NCBI GenBank assembly: GCA_046756405.1
Contig: JBHHWH010000003.1
Coordinates: 1 to 60,860 of the forward strand
DNA from: JBHHWH01 sp046756405
GTDB taxonomy: Bacteria > Actinomycetota > Acidimicrobiia > Spongiisociales > ZC4RG35
DNA length: 60,860 nt
Reading direction: 5' to 3'
The notes beneath the pieces are model-generated. The model searched no databases. It saw nothing but the letters and a program-made list of their open reading frames with translations, and was not told where the DNA came from. This document shows, piece by piece, positions 58,918 through 60,860 of this stretch; the stretch's first letter is position 1, and the number at the start of each line of letters is the position of its first letter. The position numbers were made by a program, and so were the translations under genes.

Positions 58918-60668
58918 GCCAGCACCTCCTCCATGCCCGCAGCCAGCAGTCGGGCGAACCGGGAGTTCTCATCGGAGGCGAGGACAAGCCGCTCCCCGAA
59001 CTCGACGATCCTTCCGTCTTCGAGGACCACGATGTCGTCGCAGCGAGTCACCGTGTGCAGGCGGTGGGCGATGATGAGACCGGTCCGGTCTTCCAGGAGG
59101 TGGTCGACGGCACGCTCGATGAGCTCCTCGGTGGCCGGGTCAAGGCGGGACGACGCCTCATCGAGCACTACTACGCCGGGGTCGGCGAGGAAGATGCGGC
59201 AGAAGGCGAGGAGCTGTCCCTGGCCGGCGGAGAGACCGCCACTTCCCGACTCCAACAGGGTGTCAAGGCCCTCGGGCATCGAGTCCAGCCACTCTCCCAG
59301 CTCAAGACGTTCGATCACGTCATACAGGCGGTCGTCTTCGGTGCTGGGATCGAAGAAAGTCAGGTTGTCGCGGATGGAAGCCCGAAAGAGCTGAACATCC
59401 TGGGTGACCATGCCCACACGGGCCCGCAGTGCCTCGAGGGGGGTGTCCCAGGTGGCGACTCCGCCGATGCGTATCTCACCCTGCTGGGGCTCGTAGAGCC
59501 GAGTGAGGAGACGGGCAATGGTGGTTTTGCCGGAGCCGGTGCGGCCGAGGAGGCCCACCACTCGCCCGGGGGCGATGGACAGGGAGACGTCGTGGAGCAC
59601 GGGCTCACCCAGCCCCTCGGCGTCGTCATAGCGGAAGGAGACATGGTCGAACTCCACCGATAGCGGCCCTTGGGGCAGAGGGCGATCCCCGGAGGGCCGG
59701 AGCTTGTTCTCGGTGGCCAGCAGCTCCTCGATCCTGGCGATGGCCGCGCCCGCCCGCTGGAGGTCTTCGAGCTGGCGCCGGATCTGCTCGATCGGCCGTC
59801 GCGTCATCTCCGTGTAGTGGAAGACCAGGTAGGCGGCGCCGATGGTGAGGGCGCCGATCCCGAATAGGTAGGAGCCGGCAACGAAGACGATGGTCGTCGA
59901 CAGTCCGAACAGGACCACGTTGGTCGCCCAAAGTAGGCCGAACCCCATCCAGCCCCGGATCTCCAGAGGCAACCAGCGACGAAGCATGTCAGCGAAGCGC
60001 TCCTGCATGTATCCGGCGGCACCGTTGGAAACGATGTCCTCGGTGCCCTCCACCTGCTCACCTACGAAGCCGTAGGTTTCGGCGGCGGCGCGGCGGACGG
60101 CTTTCCACCAGGGCACCGCCACCTGATGAAGTCGACTCATCGCCAACAGGGAGATCACCGCGAAGATGGAGATGGCCACGCCGATCAGCCAGCTCTCCCT
60201 GATGAGGAGGATCAGGATCCCTACGATCAGGGCACCGTTTCCGATCACCTTGATGGTCATGGCCGAGAAGAAGTTGGAGAGGTTGGTGACGTCCCCGTCG
60301 ATGCGCTCGATCAGCTCACCTGGCGAGTGCTGTTTGTGAAAGCCCAGGTCGAGACGGACGACGTGGTCTGTCAGCTCGGCGCGGAGGGCATTGGTGGCAC
60401 TCCACCCCACATCCTCGGCAAGGTAGGTGGACCATACGGCCATACCTTGCTGGGCCAAGGCGATGACGATGAACCACCCTGCGATGGGGATCAGCCTCTC
60501 CGAACCGGCGCCCTCCACCGCCCCGTCGATGAAAACCTTGATGAGCTGGGGGTTGAGGAGACGTAAGACGATGTCTCCGCCGAGGACAACACCGAGTAGG
60601 CCCACGCGTTTGCGCATGGGCCGCAGGTATCGGCTGAGCAGCCTCAAATATCGGCGTACAGGGATCAT
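58914..60668 (-). CDS. ABC exporter half-transporter, consensus-catalytic partner
   Basis: 584 residues: six-helix membrane domain (about 1-320) then ATPase. Walker A LLGRTGSGKTTIARL, Walker B VVLDEASSRLD with the catalytic Glu, and the H-loop IIAHRLHTVT are intact, but the signature is LSAGQGQLL instead of LSGGQ. A non-standard signature in this partner and a missing Glu in the other are the complementary pattern of heterodimeric exporters. Start ATG 60668 has GGTGA 7 nt upstream. Confidence 0.9.
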   Translation of the reverse strand: MIPVRRYLRLLSRYLRPMRKRVGLLGVVLGGDIVLRLLNPQLIKVFIDGAVEGAGSERLIPIAGWFIVIALAQQGMAVWSTYLAEDVGWSATNALRAELTDHVVRLDLGFHKQHSPGELIERIDGDVTNLSNFFSAMTIKVIGNGALIVGILILLIRESWLIGVAISIFAVISLLAMSRLHQVAVPWWKAVRRAAAETYGFVGEQVEGTEDIVSNGAAGYMQERFADMLRRWLPLEIRGWMGFGLLWATNVVLFGLSTTIVFVAGSYLFGIGALTIGAAYLVFHYTEMTRRPIEQIRRQLEDLQRAGAAIARIEELLATENKLRPSGDRPLPQGPLSVEFDHVSFRYDDAEGLGEPVLHDVSLSIAPGRVVGLLGRTGSGKTTIARLLTRLYEPQQGEIRIGGVATWDTPLEALRARVGMVTQDVQLFRASIRDNLTFFDPSTEDDRLYDVIERLELGEWLDSMPEGLDTLLESGSGGLSAGQGQLLAFCRIFLADPGVVVLDEASSRLDPATEELIERAVDHLLEDRTGLIIAHRLHTVTRCDDIVVLEDGRIVEFGERLVLASDENSRFARLLAAGMEEVLA

Positions 60669-60806
60669 CGTTTTGTCACCAGTTCAGGGCACGCGGCAGG
60701 ACAGCAAGAGAGGAGCGGACCGAGCCCGTGGCGACGTTAACCCAATGGGGATGTTGAACGCGGAGGGTTTATTGGCGGAGGTGGCCCCTCTGCCGGGAGT
60801 GGCCCC
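60669..60806. other. Intergenic stretch before the ABC genes
   Basis: 138 nt with no supported gene. It contains the upstream region of the ABC operon on the minus strand and a direct repeat of GTGGCCCC (around 60781 and 60799) next to the end of a partial gene. No promoter was clear. Confidence 0.4.
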
Positions 60807-60860
60807 CTAGGGCGGGTGTTCGGTGGTGTAGACGTGTCCTAGGGGGCTGGTCCATTGGTA
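60807..60860 (-). CDS. C-terminal end of a probable DUF222/HNH endonuclease (partial)
   Basis: The last 17 codons of a minus-strand frame enter from the right edge: YQWTSPLGHVYTTEHPP then TAG (60809-60807). The WTSP.G..Y...P ending is the usual C-terminus of actinobacterial DUF222 (13E12-type) HNH endonucleases. The catalytic part is outside the window, so the call rests on this tail only. Confidence 0.42.
   Translation of the reverse strand, partial: YQWTSPLGHVYTTEHPP

Noticed and set aside
1..60860. tRNA or rRNA genes
   Set aside because: No cloverleaf-type or rRNA segment was recognised; a covariance search would be decisive.

Overview
The window is about 61 kb of G+C-rich chromosome from an actinobacterium. 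The evidence is GTG and TTG starts, many 4-base start/stop overlaps, an actinobacterial-type DapD, UMF1-type transporters, a TOBE-bearing tungstate-type ABC ATPase and a partial DUF222-type gene end. No rRNA or tRNA gene was found, so a placement near Acidimicrobiia is only an impression. The code is standard, with TGA used as a stop in many overlapping genes.

At least 18 genes with no Shine-Dalgarno carry a TAnnnT -10 box 6-9 nt before the start codon, as expected for leaderless transcripts. Other genes have a good AGGAGG-like site. This pattern was used to choose several starts. It also shows very short divergent promoter regions, including a perfect 7-bp inverted repeat at 24445-24462 that makes two mirror-image -10 boxes.

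Layout: 1-5.9 kb holds a coiled-coil protein (partial), glycine decarboxylase gcvP behind a single-aptamer glycine riboswitch, ychF and gpsA. 5.9-13.5 kb holds two DMT-type transporters around a DNA-end-processing cluster: herA-like ATPase, sbcD, sbcC and a NurA-like nuclease, a bacterial counterpart of the archaeal Mre11-Rad50-HerA-NurA set. 13.4-28.9 kb is mixed: an orphan PAS histidine kinase, HIT protein, PQQ-type sugar dehydrogenase lipoprotein, two UMF1 transporters, LapA, a nuclease lipoprotein, a repeat protein, an aminotransferase, an MDR dehydrogenase, a degenerate ADP-ribosylglycohydrolase-like protein, a lipid kinase, MscS and two overlapping dynamin-like GTPases. 28.9-35.2 kb looks like a homoprotocatechuate/aromatic amine catabolic cluster: extradiol dioxygenase, HpaE-like dehydrogenase, acetoacetate-decarboxylase-like protein, PLP decarboxylase, FAH-family enzyme and PuuD-like hydrolase. 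35.1-46.4 kb holds a RecB/Cas4-like nuclease, VanW protein, pyruvate kinase, a tungstate-type ABC operon, gatCAB and dapE.

46.5-55.8 kb is the accessory part and the best candidate for an undescribed system. It has an ECF sigma factor with a membrane partner, a secreted crystallin-like protein, a tandem ~2-kb duplication of [small secreted cysteine-containing protein + lipoprotein], and a MacAB-like exporter whose adaptor carries a peptidoglycan-binding domain. In copy 1 the small gene has a TGA where the intact copy has a Trp codon, and the two lipoprotein genes share a 77-nt identical 3' block. After this come dapD, a small membrane protein, a heterodimeric ABC exporter and the last 17 codons of a probable DUF222/HNH gene.
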